DNA of 38,206 nucleotides from Candidatus Ignatzschineria merdigallinarum (GCA_019113305.1 DXHP01000126.1:1-38206), one strand, 5' to 3'. Positions 19,751-29,049 are shown, numbered from the stretch's first letter. The notes: generated by a model from the sequence alone, not told the origin. Numbers and translations are program-made.

Positions 19751-21232
19751 ATGACAGAAGTACTAGCATTTAAAAATTACATCAATGGTGAATGGGTAGA
19801 TTCTAAAAATACCGATTTAAATCAAGTTTTAAATCCAGCGACTCAGGAAGTTATTGCAACTACTCCAAGAGCAACGCAAGAAGAAGTTGAAAGAGCTATT
19901 GCAATTGCCAAAGAGGTTTTTGAAAGTGGTAAATGGTCAGAATTAACAGTGCATGAGCGTGCTGATTATTTAAATAAAATAGCGGATAAGATAGATGAGA
20001 GAGCTAATGAGCTCATTGATTTAGAAGTTATGAATAATGGTAAGATTCGTGCAGAGGCTGAGTTTGATATTGGTGATTCAGCTGATTGTTTCCGTTATTA
20101 TGCTTCATTAGTTCGTACACAAGTAGGAGAAACATTTAACGCACCGGCCTCTATGCAATCGATGATTGTGCGCGAGCCTGTGGGAGTCGCAGGGTTGATA
20201 GTTCCTTGGAACCTTCCATTAGTGATGGCTGTATGGAAAATTGCACCCGCTTTAGCGGCAGGAAATACACTTGTTATTAAGCCTGCTGAGTTAACGCCTA
20301 TCACATTAGTAAAGTTATTTGAAATTATTGATGAAGTAGAATTACCGAAAGGTGTCGCTAACCTAGTCATGGGTAAAGGTTCTGTTGTCGGTCAGATTCT
20401 TGCAGAAAGTCATGATATTGATATTGTCTCATTTACTGGTAGTACTGATGTAGGTAAACAGATTATGATTGCCGCAGCTGGAAACTTAAAGAAAGTCTCC
20501 TTAGAGCTTGGAGGAAAATCTCCTAACATTATCTTTGCAGATGCTGACTTTGAGACCGCTGTAGATCATGCCTTATTTGGTATTTTCTTTGGTGCAGGAC
20601 AAGTTTGTTCAGCAGGTAGTCGTATATTAGTAGAAGCTAGTATTTATGATAAATTTGTTAATCGTATGGTCGAGCGAGCATCTCAGATTAAAGTAGGACC
20701 AGGTAATGATCCAACTTCTGAAATGGGGGCAATTACGAGTCAAAAGCAATTAGATACAATTTTAAAATATATTGAAATAGGTCAAGCTGAAGGCGCGACT
20801 TTAGCCTTGGGTGGAAAGCGTTTAACAGAAAGGGGGCTCGATAGAGGCTACTTTATTGAACCAACTATATTTACTGATGTTACATCTAGTATGCGTATCG
20901 TAAGGGAAGAAATTTTTGGACCTGTTGTGGTCATTCAAAAATTTGAAAATGAAGAAGAAGCTATTAAGTTAGCTAATGATACGGTGTATGGTTTAGCTGG
21001 GGCAGTTTTTACCAAAGATGGTACAAAGGCTATACGAGTGATTAAAAAAGTTAGGGCGGGAATTACATGGGTTAATACTTATCATCCGACTTTTAATGAA
21101 GCTCCATGGGGTGGGTATAAACAAAGCGGGATTGGTCGTAGTTTAGGTTCATATGGGCTAGATGATTTCCAAGAAGTGAAACAAATTAATATTAATCTTG
21201 ATGTTGAACCCTTAGGGTGGTTTAAAAACTAA
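19751..21232 (+). CDS. Aldehyde dehydrogenase family protein (betaine-aldehyde-dehydrogenase-like)
   Basis: 493 aa; VPWNLPLVMAVWKIAPALAAGNTLVIKPAE, SLELGGKSPNIIF, FGAGQVCSAGSR catalytic Cys, EEIFGPVV, APWGGYKQSGIGRSLG. Confidence 0.95.
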   Translation: MTEVLAFKNYINGEWVDSKNTDLNQVLNPATQEVIATTPRATQEEVERAIAIAKEVFESGKWSELTVHERADYLNKIADKIDERANELIDLEVMNNGKIRAEAEFDIGDSADCFRYYASLVRTQVGETFNAPASMQSMIVREPVGVAGLIVPWNLPLVMAVWKIAPALAAGNTLVIKPAELTPITLVKLFEIIDEVELPKGVANLVMGKGSVVGQILAESHDIDIVSFTGSTDVGKQIMIAAAGNLKKVSLELGGKSPNIIFADADFETAVDHALFGIFFGAGQVCSAGSRILVEASIYDKFVNRMVERASQIKVGPGNDPTSEMGAITSQKQLDTILKYIEIGQAEGATLALGGKRLTERGLDRGYFIEPTIFTDVTSSMRIVREEIFGPVVVIQKFENEEEAIKLANDTVYGLAGAVFTKDGTKAIRVIKKVRAGITWVNTYHPTFNEAPWGGYKQSGIGRSLGSYGLDDFQEVKQININLDVEPLGWFKN

Positions 21233-21251
21233 ATTAATGCTGTGTGATGAT

Positions 21252-21287
21252 ATAAAAGAGAAGCAAAAATCATTGCTTCTCTTTTAT
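21252..21287 (+). terminator. Strong terminator after aldehyde dehydrogenase
   Basis: ATAAAAGAGAAGCAA-AAATCA-TTGCTTCTCTTTTAT, 15-bp perfect stem. Confidence 0.85.
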
Positions 21288-21316
21288 GATGAGAAATATT
21301 TTTTAAGAAAAATTGA

Positions 21317-21772
21317 ATGAGGCTGATGATGACAGGTAATTATCAAAATATTTTAGTAGCAATTGATGGATCTAAAGAAGCCGAATTGGCCTTTAAAAGA
21401 GCACTTGTTATTGCACAAAAAAACAATAGTACTGTTTATTTAGTAAATGTTATAGATCTTCGTTCTTATGTCGGATTAGAGGCATTTGATAAATCATTTC
21501 CAGAACGTGCTCGAGATATGTCAGAAGGGATGTTAGAGGAGTATAAGGAGAGAGCAATTACTAGTGGGATAGATAAGGTTTTTATACTTATTGAGTTTGG
21601 TTCTCCTAAAGAATTAATTCCTGTGGAAATTGCTGAAAAACTTAATATAGATTTGATTATTTCCGGTGCAACGGGACTCAATTCTATTGAAAAGTTTTTT
21701 ATGGGAAGTGTATCTGAAAATATAATGCGTCGAGCAAAATGTGATGTATTAATTGCTAGAGATAAGGAGTAG
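21317..21772 (+). CDS. Universal stress protein, UspA family
   Basis: 151 aa; NILVAIDGSKEAELAFKRAL, GATGLNSIEKFFMGSVSENIMRRAKCDVLIAR. Confidence 0.95.
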   Translation: MRLMMTGNYQNILVAIDGSKEAELAFKRALVIAQKNNSTVYLVNVIDLRSYVGLEAFDKSFPERARDMSEGMLEEYKERAITSGIDKVFILIEFGSPKELIPVEIAEKLNIDLIISGATGLNSIEKFFMGSVSENIMRRAKCDVLIARDKE

Positions 21773-22291
21773 GTGTAGATTTTAGATATTTTTTTAAGAA
21801 AAAATAAACTAGATATTAAGATAGACCTTAAAATTTATTTTTAATAGGGTTTGTTAAATATTTATGATTTCAATCAAACCTATAGGCTACAGCAACATTA
21901 CTAACCTAATTGTTTTTCAACTTATCATATCGTGTTACTAAGTTACTTAAATTATTTGTTAAAATAGAGGTTTATGCATTTTTTCAGATATATATCCTCG
22001 GTCAGCATTCAGTAATTGAGTTTCATTAAGGTCAATTTTCTAGATAAGTATTCAGTGTGATTTTTATATCCATGACAACCACGATCAGATGAGGCTTTGA
22101 AGTTTTGAAATTATAATTATTGATTAAGATATTGATTATCTTAGGGGGTTTATCAAGTTTAGATCATCTTCTAAATGCATTAAAGAGGTTATGGTATAAA
22201 GAAAAGATGATATAAAAAGCACTCAAAAATGCCTGAAATTTTCATGTATAATAATGCTTCATAAAATTTCTAACTTACAATAACTCAATAG

Positions 22292-23008
22292 GTGATTTCA
22301 GTGATGAAGGGAACAATGCGAATTTTAACGGCGGGACTATTTTGGGTGTCATCCTTATCAATGGCAGAGCAACTCTATATTAGTGATGCCTTGCAAGCGC
22401 CGATTCGTTCAGGTTCTACTGACAATTACCGTATTATTAAAATGATTAATGCCGGTGAACCTGTTGAGAAATTGTCTGAGCGTAATGGTTATGTACAGAT
22501 TCGTTATGAGGGCGGAAAAACAGGCTGGATTCATCAAAGTTTTTTGATGAATGAACCAAGTGCGCGTAACTATATTGAAGAAGCGAAAGAACGCTATGAA
22601 CCTTTGATGAATGAGAATAATGCATTAGAAGCTCAGATTGAGAAACTAAAGGAGCAGCAAGATAATGTGAAAGATCGCCTCAATGGTGAAAAGTCAGAGC
22701 TTGAGCTTGAATTAGAAGTTTTAAATGCAGAGAATGAAGTGCTTAAATCGGAGATTATTGAGCTTCGTAAACTCAATGAACATGAGATTGAGTTGGTACA
22801 GAAAAATGAAGAGCTGAATAAAAAAGATCATTTACAAAAAGTAGAAATTACCCGTTTAACGCAAGAAAATGCGCGTTTACAATCTGTGAATCGTAGTAGC
22901 GAATGGACTGCCGGCGCTCTGATTTTATTAGGTGGTATTATTTTAGGATCTGCGATTCTTCCGCGTTTATTTGCAAAAACTCGTCGTAAACGTAGTTGGG
23001 ATTTTTAA
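22292..23008 (+). CDS. TIGR04211-type SH3-domain protein (YgiM-like)
   Basis: 238 aa; signal peptide, SH3b (YISDALQAPIRSGSTDNYRIIKMINAGEPVEKLSERNGYVQIRYEGGKTGWIHQSFL), coiled coil, C-terminal TM. Confidence 0.88.
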   Translation: MISVMKGTMRILTAGLFWVSSLSMAEQLYISDALQAPIRSGSTDNYRIIKMINAGEPVEKLSERNGYVQIRYEGGKTGWIHQSFLMNEPSARNYIEEAKERYEPLMNENNALEAQIEKLKEQQDNVKDRLNGEKSELELELEVLNAENEVLKSEIIELRKLNEHEIELVQKNEELNKKDHLQKVEITRLTQENARLQSVNRSSEWTAGALILLGGIILGSAILPRLFAKTRRKRSWDF

Positions 23009-23015
23009 AAAAAGA

Positions 23016-23044
23016 TTGACATTAAAGCGTAGAGCCGCTTTAAT
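23016..23044 (+). promoter_or_regulatory. Sigma-70 promoter driving the metQ leader
   Basis: TTGACA (23016-23021), 17-bp spacer, TTTAAT (23039-23044). Confidence 0.7.
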
Positions 23045-23048
23045 AAAA

Positions 23049-23095
23049 TTTGCCGATTTGAAACAGCTTGCGGGCACAACAGCTAAAGCGTGATA
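23049..23095 (+). ncRNA. Candidate SAM-II/SAM-V-like riboswitch aptamer upstream of metQ genes
   Basis: TTTGCCGATTTGAAACAGCTTGCGGGCACAACAGCTAAAGCG contains the three blocks recalled as conserved in SAM-II (GATTTG, GCTTGC, GCTAAAG) with P1 pairing TGCC/GGCA; starts at expected TSS of the promoter and precedes methionine-transporter genes. Confidence 0.6.
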
Positions 23096-23162
23096 TAGAG
23101 AGTAATATTGATTGATAACGAATACTCAATGCGATTATAAAATCTCTATGCCAAAATAGTTG

Positions 23163-23199
23163 AAAGCCCGTAACGATTGTTACGGGCTTTTCTTTTTTG
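23163..23199 (+). terminator. Rho-independent terminator in the metQ leader
   Basis: AAAGCCCGTAA (23163-23173) / TTACGGGCTTT (23180-23190) followed by T-rich tract TCTTTTTT. Confidence 0.88.
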
Positions 23200-23430
23200 A
23201 TGAGTTTTTGATGACGAGATATTGAGATAGTTGTGAATTTCGATAGAACGTAATAAAGCACATTAAAATTAGTGTTGCCTTACATCGGCAAGGATTTGAG
23301 TAATATTAAAATATGCAGGGTTGCAATAAATTATTGTACAAACGAAAGGCCATATTTTTAGTGGTATTTCCAGCATTATTTATCAATATTATTTAAAACA
23401 ATGAAAATAAAGCGATAACAGATGTAAGGA

Positions 23431-24297
23431 ATGATCATGCATAAGACTGAAGCGGCAAGGCGCCGCACATTTAAAAAGCTGCTATTTGCCGGCGCATTAT
23501 TCATCAGTGGATTACTGCTTTCAGGTTGTTTTAATGACACTGAGAAAGCCGACTCTACAGATGCGAAAAGAGAGATCGTATTTGGTACAACCGTAGGTGA
23601 TTTTAGTACTATGGTTCGCGATAAGGTTGGACCGATGTTAGAGCGCCAAGGATATCGTGTGAAGCTGATTGAGTTTACAGATTATGTGCGTCCTAATCTG
23701 GCTTTAGCGGAAGGTTCTTTAGATATTAATATCTTTCAGCATCTCCCTTATTTAGAAGGTTTTAAAGCGCAGCATAATTTAGATATTGAAGCGGCGTTTC
23801 AGATTCCAACAGCGCCTTATGGTTTATATGGCGGTAAAGTGAAAACGCTTGATGGCGCATATTCTGGCATGACGATTTCCGCACCGAATGATCCTTCTAA
23901 TTATGCGCGCGTATTAGTGATCTTAGATTATCTAGGGTGGATTAAGTTGAAGGATAATGTTGATCCTTTAACCGCATCTCGTCATGATATTGCAGAAAAT
24001 CCGATGAATATCGAGATTATTACTTTAGAAGCACCGCAATTACCAAGATCTTTGGAAGATGTGGATTTCTCTGCAATTAATGGCAACTTTGCGATTAGCG
24101 CGGGTTTGAATCCTAAGGATGCAGTGTTCAAAGAGCCTAATTTCACATTTGTTAATTGGTCAGCAGTCAGAAGCGAAGATCGCGATAGCGAGTGGCTTAA
24201 AGATGTGACAGATGCGTTTAATTCAGAGGAATTTAAGCAATTTAGTGCAGAAAGATTTGAAGGTTATCAGTTACCAGAAGTTTGGGAAGCTCAATAG
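23431..24297 (+). CDS. metQ: MetQ/NlpA family lipoprotein (methionine ABC transporter substrate-binding)
   Basis: 288 aa; lipobox LLSGC, IVFGTTVGDFSTMVRDKVGPMLERQGYRVKLIEFTDYVRPNLALAEGSLDINIFQHLPYLEGF, APNDPSNYARVLVIL. Confidence 0.9.
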   Translation: MIMHKTEAARRRTFKKLLFAGALFISGLLLSGCFNDTEKADSTDAKREIVFGTTVGDFSTMVRDKVGPMLERQGYRVKLIEFTDYVRPNLALAEGSLDINIFQHLPYLEGFKAQHNLDIEAAFQIPTAPYGLYGGKVKTLDGAYSGMTISAPNDPSNYARVLVILDYLGWIKLKDNVDPLTASRHDIAENPMNIEIITLEAPQLPRSLEDVDFSAINGNFAISAGLNPKDAVFKEPNFTFVNWSAVRSEDRDSEWLKDVTDAFNSEEFKQFSAERFEGYQLPEVWEAQ

Positions 24298-24410
24298 ATA
24301 GAGAAATAATGAATAACAAATAGCGTAGCAAATAAATTTGAAATAATAGAATCACAAAAAATCATGATTTGTGATGTTCAGAAGCGATAAATTAGGAAGG
24401 AAATAAGTTT

Positions 24411-25256
24411 ATGAAAGGTGTTTTTAAAAAATTGGCGTTCGTCTCTTTACTTGGGGCCACAGCTGTCTTAGCAGCTTGCAACTCTGATGAAAAATCAGCG
24501 GATCAAACTACCAGTGCTGATGTGAAGAAAATTCGTATTGGCACAACTGTTGGCGATTTTGCGGATATGGTGACAGATTCAGTGAAACCGCAATTAGAGA
24601 AGAAAGGTTATGATGTTGAGCTGGTGGTATTTACCGATTATGTACTTCCAAATAGAGCGCTTGCAGATGGTTCTTTAGAGATTAATACCTTCCAACATCT
24701 GCCATATTTGAATTCTTTTAAAACGCTAAATGAGCTTGAGTTGACAGAAGTTTTCCAAATTCCAACAGGCCCATTAGGTATTTATAGTGGTCAAAAAGAT
24801 GATTTAAGTGTGATCGCAAAAGGTGCGAAATTTGCAGTGCCGAATGATCCAAGTAACTTTTCACGTTCTTTAGCATTATTAGTCGATGCCGGTATTATTA
24901 CGTTAAAACCGGGCACAGATTCGCTTAAAGCCACGAAAAATGATATTGCTGAGAATCCCCATAACATCGAGTTAGTCATGATCGAAGCACCGCAATTACC
25001 GCGTGTACGACCAGATGTGGATTATGTTGTGATTCCAGGAAATTATGCCGCAAGTTCCAATATCCCATTTTCTGATGCACTCTTTGCAGATCCTGGATTT
25101 GTCTTTATTAACTGGGCAGCTGTTAAAACAGCCGATATTGATGCGCCGTGGTTAAAAGATGTGACAGAAGCTTATAATTCTGAAGAATTTAAAGCATATG
25201 CGGCAGAACGTTTTGCGGGATATAAATACCCACAATCATGGGAAGAAACGAAGTAA
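24411..25256 (+). CDS. metQ: MetQ/NlpA family lipoprotein, paralog of upstream gene
   Basis: 281 aa; lipobox VLAAC, VELVVFTDYVLPNRALADGSLEINTFQHLPYLNSF, VPNDPSNFSRSLALL. Confidence 0.9.
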   Translation: MKGVFKKLAFVSLLGATAVLAACNSDEKSADQTTSADVKKIRIGTTVGDFADMVTDSVKPQLEKKGYDVELVVFTDYVLPNRALADGSLEINTFQHLPYLNSFKTLNELELTEVFQIPTGPLGIYSGQKDDLSVIAKGAKFAVPNDPSNFSRSLALLVDAGIITLKPGTDSLKATKNDIAENPHNIELVMIEAPQLPRVRPDVDYVVIPGNYAASSNIPFSDALFADPGFVFINWAAVKTADIDAPWLKDVTEAYNSEEFKAYAAERFAGYKYPQSWEETK

Positions 25257-25325
25257 CTATCGTGAAAATCTTGAGCAAAGATGATGTAAGTATTTAATTG
25301 GTTAGGAACTTTATAAGAAAGTCAG

Positions 25326-25362
25326 AAAAATAGGTAATCTATCAAGGTTACCTATTTTTTTG
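25326..25362 (+). terminator. Terminator after second metQ
   Basis: AAAAATAGGTAA (25326-25337) / TTACCTATTTTT (25348-25359) plus T run. Confidence 0.88.
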
Positions 25363-25448
25363 TTTGAATTTAGAGGATGGAATGAAAATGAGAGAAGGGT
25401 CTTAAAAATAATATTAAAAGGAGTTGTAATTCGATTTGATATGTAATA

Positions 25449-25470
25449 TTGTACTACCACAGTAGAACAA
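25449..25470. promoter_or_regulatory. Near-perfect palindrome upstream of hisG, candidate operator
   Basis: TTGTACTAC-CACA-GTAGAACAA, 8/9 arm matches, about 130 bp upstream of hisG start. Confidence 0.4.
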
Positions 25471-25601
25471 AAAATAGAGTTGAATAAATCTCATCAGTTT
25501 CATCACTAAAAATCATTGTATTTTCAGCTTTGTTTTCAATTTAGAATTCTCCCCATATTGGTTATTGAAGCAATCCAATCAAAATAGAAGAGGCATATAT
25601 T

Positions 25602-26495
25602 ATGAAAAACACTCGCTTAAAGATCGCGATTCAAAAATCAGGACGATTAAGTGAAGAGTCACAAAAACTGCTGGAAAAAAGTGGTTTGAAAATAAACATG
25701 ACCAAGGATAAATTGATTGCGCATGTGGAGAATATGCCGATTGATATTTTACGGGTTCGTGATGACGATATTCCAGGATTAGTATTTGATGGCGTTGTTG
25801 ATTTAGGGATTGTTGGGCAAAACGTCTTAGAGGAAGTTGCATTAGGTAAAGAACAGCCGATTGACTCACTCTATAAGGTGCTCCAGATGCTTCCATTTGG
25901 GGGATGCCGATTATCATTAGCACTTCCTAAAGATGCAAACTACCAAGGTGTGCAAGATTTTGAAGGATTACGAGTCGCCACTTCATTCCCCAATCTTTTG
26001 AATCGCTATTTGTCAGAGAAAGGCATTAATTTTAAAAGCTCCTTACTTCAAGGATCAGTGGAGGTCGCACCAAGAGCAGGATTAGCGGATTCTATCTGTG
26101 ATTTAGTGTCGTCAGGTGCGACATTAGAAGCCAATGGTTTAAAAGAAGTCGAAGTGATTTTCCGCTCAAAGGCATGTTTAATTCAAACAGCAAGCGATAT
26201 GGGCGCTGAAAAGAGCGCATTAGTGGCAAAATTGATGCCGAGAATTCAGAGTGTGATTCAAGCAAACGAATCGAAATATATCATGCTTCATGCGCCGAAA
26301 GATTGTTTAAAAGAGATTAGCGAACTATTACCAGGTGCTGAAAATCCAACGATTTTACCGCTTGCGAATGATGAATCTCGTGTAGCAATGCACGTAGTCA
26401 GTAGTGAAACGCTGTTTTGGGAAACCATGGAAGCGTTAAAAGAGAAGGGTGCCAGTTCAATTCTCGTGCTCCCAATTGAAAAAATGATGGAATAA
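25602..26495 (+). CDS. hisG: ATP phosphoribosyltransferase, long form
   Basis: 297 aa; [66 protein letters not shown]. Confidence 0.96.
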   Translation: MKNTRLKIAIQKSGRLSEESQKLLEKSGLKINMTKDKLIAHVENMPIDILRVRDDDIPGLVFDGVVDLGIVGQNVLEEVALGKEQPIDSLYKVLQMLPFGGCRLSLALPKDANYQGVQDFEGLRVATSFPNLLNRYLSEKGINFKSSLLQGSVEVAPRAGLADSICDLVSSGATLEANGLKEVEVIFRSKACLIQTASDMGAEKSALVAKLMPRIQSVIQANESKYIMLHAPKDCLKEISELLPGAENPTILPLANDESRVAMHVVSSETLFWETMEALKEKGASSILVLPIEKMME

Positions 26496-26516
26496 GCCAT
26501 ACGGAATAAGGGAATC

Positions 26517-27809
26517 ATGGAAAAGATTATTTGGAAATCATTGGATATTGCGGCGCAAAAAGATGCTTTGAAACGACCAGCACAAGCTGTTGCCGGAAAA
26601 GTGGAAGCTGCGGTATCAGCGATTCGGGAAGATGTGCGCCAAAATGGCGATCAAGCAGTGGTTGCGCTTACAGAAAAGTTTGATAGAGTCAGCGTCGATT
26701 CATTGATATTGCCGGAAAGTGAATTTGAGCGAGTAGAGAACAGATTATCAGATGAATTTAAAGCTACTATTAAACGCGCTTATGACAATATTACCAAATT
26801 TCATGAAGCACAAAAGCCGCGTACGATTGAAGTAGAAACAGAAAAAGGCGTGTTATGTGAAGTATTAACCCGTCCGATTGAATCTGTGGGACTCTATATT
26901 CCTGGTGGTACGGCGCCTCTTTTTTCAACGGTTTTGATGCTCGCTGTGCCGGCAAAGATCGCGGGTTGTCAGGAAATTGTGCTCGCAAGCCCTCCAAAAC
27001 TTGCAGATGAGATTATCTATGCGGCAAAGCTTTGCGGCATTACGACAATCTACCAAATGGGCGGTGCGCAAGCGATATTTGCGCTCGGTTTAGGCACTGA
27101 AACCGTGAAGAAAGTAGATAAAATCTTCGGTCCAGGGAATAGCTTTGTGACGGAAGCGAAAAGACAAGTGAGCCAAATGACAGATGGCGCGGCGATTGAT
27201 ATGCCGGCAGGACCTTCGGAAGTTTTAGTGATTGCCGATAAAGATGCGAATCCTGACTTTGTCTCGGCAGATCTCTTATCCCAAGCAGAGCATGGGGAAG
27301 ATTCTCAAGTCATTTTAGTTACCGATTGTGAAAGCATGATTGATCGTGTTGAAGCATCGATCGAAGCACAATTACAGCTTCTAGGACGAGCAGAAACGGC
27401 GCGTGTAGCACTAAGTCACAGCCGTTCGATCTTAGTTGAAGATATGGCAGAAGCAGTAACGGTGAGTAATCTCTACGCGCCAGAGCATCTGATTATTCAA
27501 ACAGAAAGCCCACGATCATTATTAGATGATATCGCGCATGCTGGATCGGTATTTTTAGGGGCATTCTCTCCAGAATCGATGGGAGATTATGCTTCCGGCA
27601 CTAATCACGTATTACCGACTTATGGTTATGCGAAAACCTATTCTAGTTTAGGCTTAGCGGATTTCTCAAAACGTATGACCGTTCAGACTTTATCGCAAGA
27701 AGGTTTCTTAAATCTCGGACCAACGGTATCATTATTAGCAGAGCGTGAATTATTAGATGCTCACAAGCTAGCGGTAGAAGTCCGTTTAGCGGCGATTAAT
27801 AATAAATAA
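26517..27809 (+). CDS. hisD: Histidinol dehydrogenase
   Basis: 430 aa; [72 protein letters not shown]. Confidence 0.97.
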   Translation: MEKIIWKSLDIAAQKDALKRPAQAVAGKVEAAVSAIREDVRQNGDQAVVALTEKFDRVSVDSLILPESEFERVENRLSDEFKATIKRAYDNITKFHEAQKPRTIEVETEKGVLCEVLTRPIESVGLYIPGGTAPLFSTVLMLAVPAKIAGCQEIVLASPPKLADEIIYAAKLCGITTIYQMGGAQAIFALGLGTETVKKVDKIFGPGNSFVTEAKRQVSQMTDGAAIDMPAGPSEVLVIADKDANPDFVSADLLSQAEHGEDSQVILVTDCESMIDRVEASIEAQLQLLGRAETARVALSHSRSILVEDMAEAVTVSNLYAPEHLIIQTESPRSLLDDIAHAGSVFLGAFSPESMGDYASGTNHVLPTYGYAKTYSSLGLADFSKRMTVQTLSQEGFLNLGPTVSLLAERELLDAHKLAVEVRLAAINNK

Positions 27810-27828
27810 AATAGGGAAGGGAGAGAAT

Positions 27829-28884
27829 ATGAGCCAGTCAATTGCAGAAAAACTTAGCCGAAAAGCGGTTCAAAATTGTGAGATCTATGTTGCTGAAAAG
27901 CGAGGAACATTACCCAACGAGATCTATTTAGATACGAATGAAAATCCATATGTGGGACCTTTCAATCTCAATTTAGCGGTGAATCGCTATCCAGAACCTC
28001 AGCCTGCCGAGATCATTGCACGTTATGCAAAATATCTCGGTGTGGATACGGATGAAGTTCTTGCAACACTCGGTGGAGATCTTGCGATTGAGCTGCTGAT
28101 TAAAGCCTTCTGTGAAGGAAAGAAGGACAAGTTGCTTTACTGTCCGCCAACATTTGGAATGTACCAAGTCACTTGTGATCTCTTTGAAGTTGAAACGGTG
28201 AAAGTACCGTTACTCGAAGATTTTTCATTAGATGTTGAAGGGATTTTAAATAACCTTGAGGGCGTGAAGATGGTGTTTCTCTGTAGCCCGAATAATCCGA
28301 CAGGAAATGTCATCGATGCAGCGTCCATTGAGCGTATTTTAGAAGCGACGAAAGATCGTGCAATTGTGGTGGTTGATGAGGCATATATCGAGTTTAGTGA
28401 TATTGAATCCTTTGCCAAACGTGTGAAAGAGTTTCCGAATCTTGCATTAGTGAGAACGCTGTCAAAAGCTTTTGGGCTTGCCGGTATTCGTTTTGGTTTT
28501 GCCGTGGGTTGTGCGCCCTTAATTACCGTTTTAAAACGAGCAATTAGTCCTTATCCGCTCTCTGTGCCTTCGATTGCGATTGCTGAAGAAGCACTTTCTG
28601 ATGCCGGCATTGAAGTGATGCGAGATAATCGTCAAAAGCTCTTGGCAAGTAAAAAAGCATTGATTGAGGCTTTAAATGCTGAAGACTTTGTGGAAACGAT
28701 TTATCCCAGTGAATCTAATTTTATTTTAGTGAAGCTAAAAGATGCGAAAGGGGCTTATGAGTTCTTAAAAGCTCAAGGGATTTTTGTTCGTTATTTAAGT
28801 TTACAAAGTTGCTTAAGAATCTCGATCGGCTTGCCGGAAGAACACGAAGTGTTATTAAAAACTTTACGCCAGTTTTATCAATAA
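27829..28884 (+). CDS. hisC: Histidinol-phosphate aminotransferase
   Basis: 351 aa; YLDTNENPY, CSPNNPTGNVID, VVDEAYIEFS, RTLSKAFGLAGIRFGF. Confidence 0.96.
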   Translation: MSQSIAEKLSRKAVQNCEIYVAEKRGTLPNEIYLDTNENPYVGPFNLNLAVNRYPEPQPAEIIARYAKYLGVDTDEVLATLGGDLAIELLIKAFCEGKKDKLLYCPPTFGMYQVTCDLFEVETVKVPLLEDFSLDVEGILNNLEGVKMVFLCSPNNPTGNVIDAASIERILEATKDRAIVVVDEAYIEFSDIESFAKRVKEFPNLALVRTLSKAFGLAGIRFGFAVGCAPLITVLKRAISPYPLSVPSIAIAEEALSDAGIEVMRDNRQKLLASKKALIEALNAEDFVETIYPSESNFILVKLKDAKGAYEFLKAQGIFVRYLSLQSCLRISIGLPEEHEVLLKTLRQFYQ

Positions 28885-29049
28885 CGTCATCCATGTATAA
28901 GCGGCGACCGTGAAGGTTTGCATGATGATATTAATTTCGTCAGCAATGATTGTGAAGATTCTTAAACCGTATTAATGATAATTTTAAAACTCAAATTATA
29001 ACCTAAAAATTAAAAACCTAATTAGACCAGATATAGTAAAGGGCATTTC

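Noticed and set aside
13600-22290. Integrated mobile element or prophage
   Set aside because: No integrase, transposase, phage genes, tRNA or flanking direct repeats were recognised; only composition and motif depletion suggest acquisition.
23040-23261. 73-aa minus-strand ORF between ygiM-like gene and metQ
   Set aside because: It lies antisense over the promoter-aptamer-terminator leader and has no recognisable family; likely spurious.
24351-24375. Second riboswitch before the second metQ gene
   Set aside because: Only a simple inverted repeat ATCACAAA/TTTGTGAT is present; none of the GATTTG/GCTTGC/GCTAAA blocks occur in order with pairing.
25380-25601. Histidine leader peptide (hisL-type attenuator) upstream of hisG
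   Set aside because: No run of His codons and no leader ORF/terminator pair between the metQ terminator and hisG.
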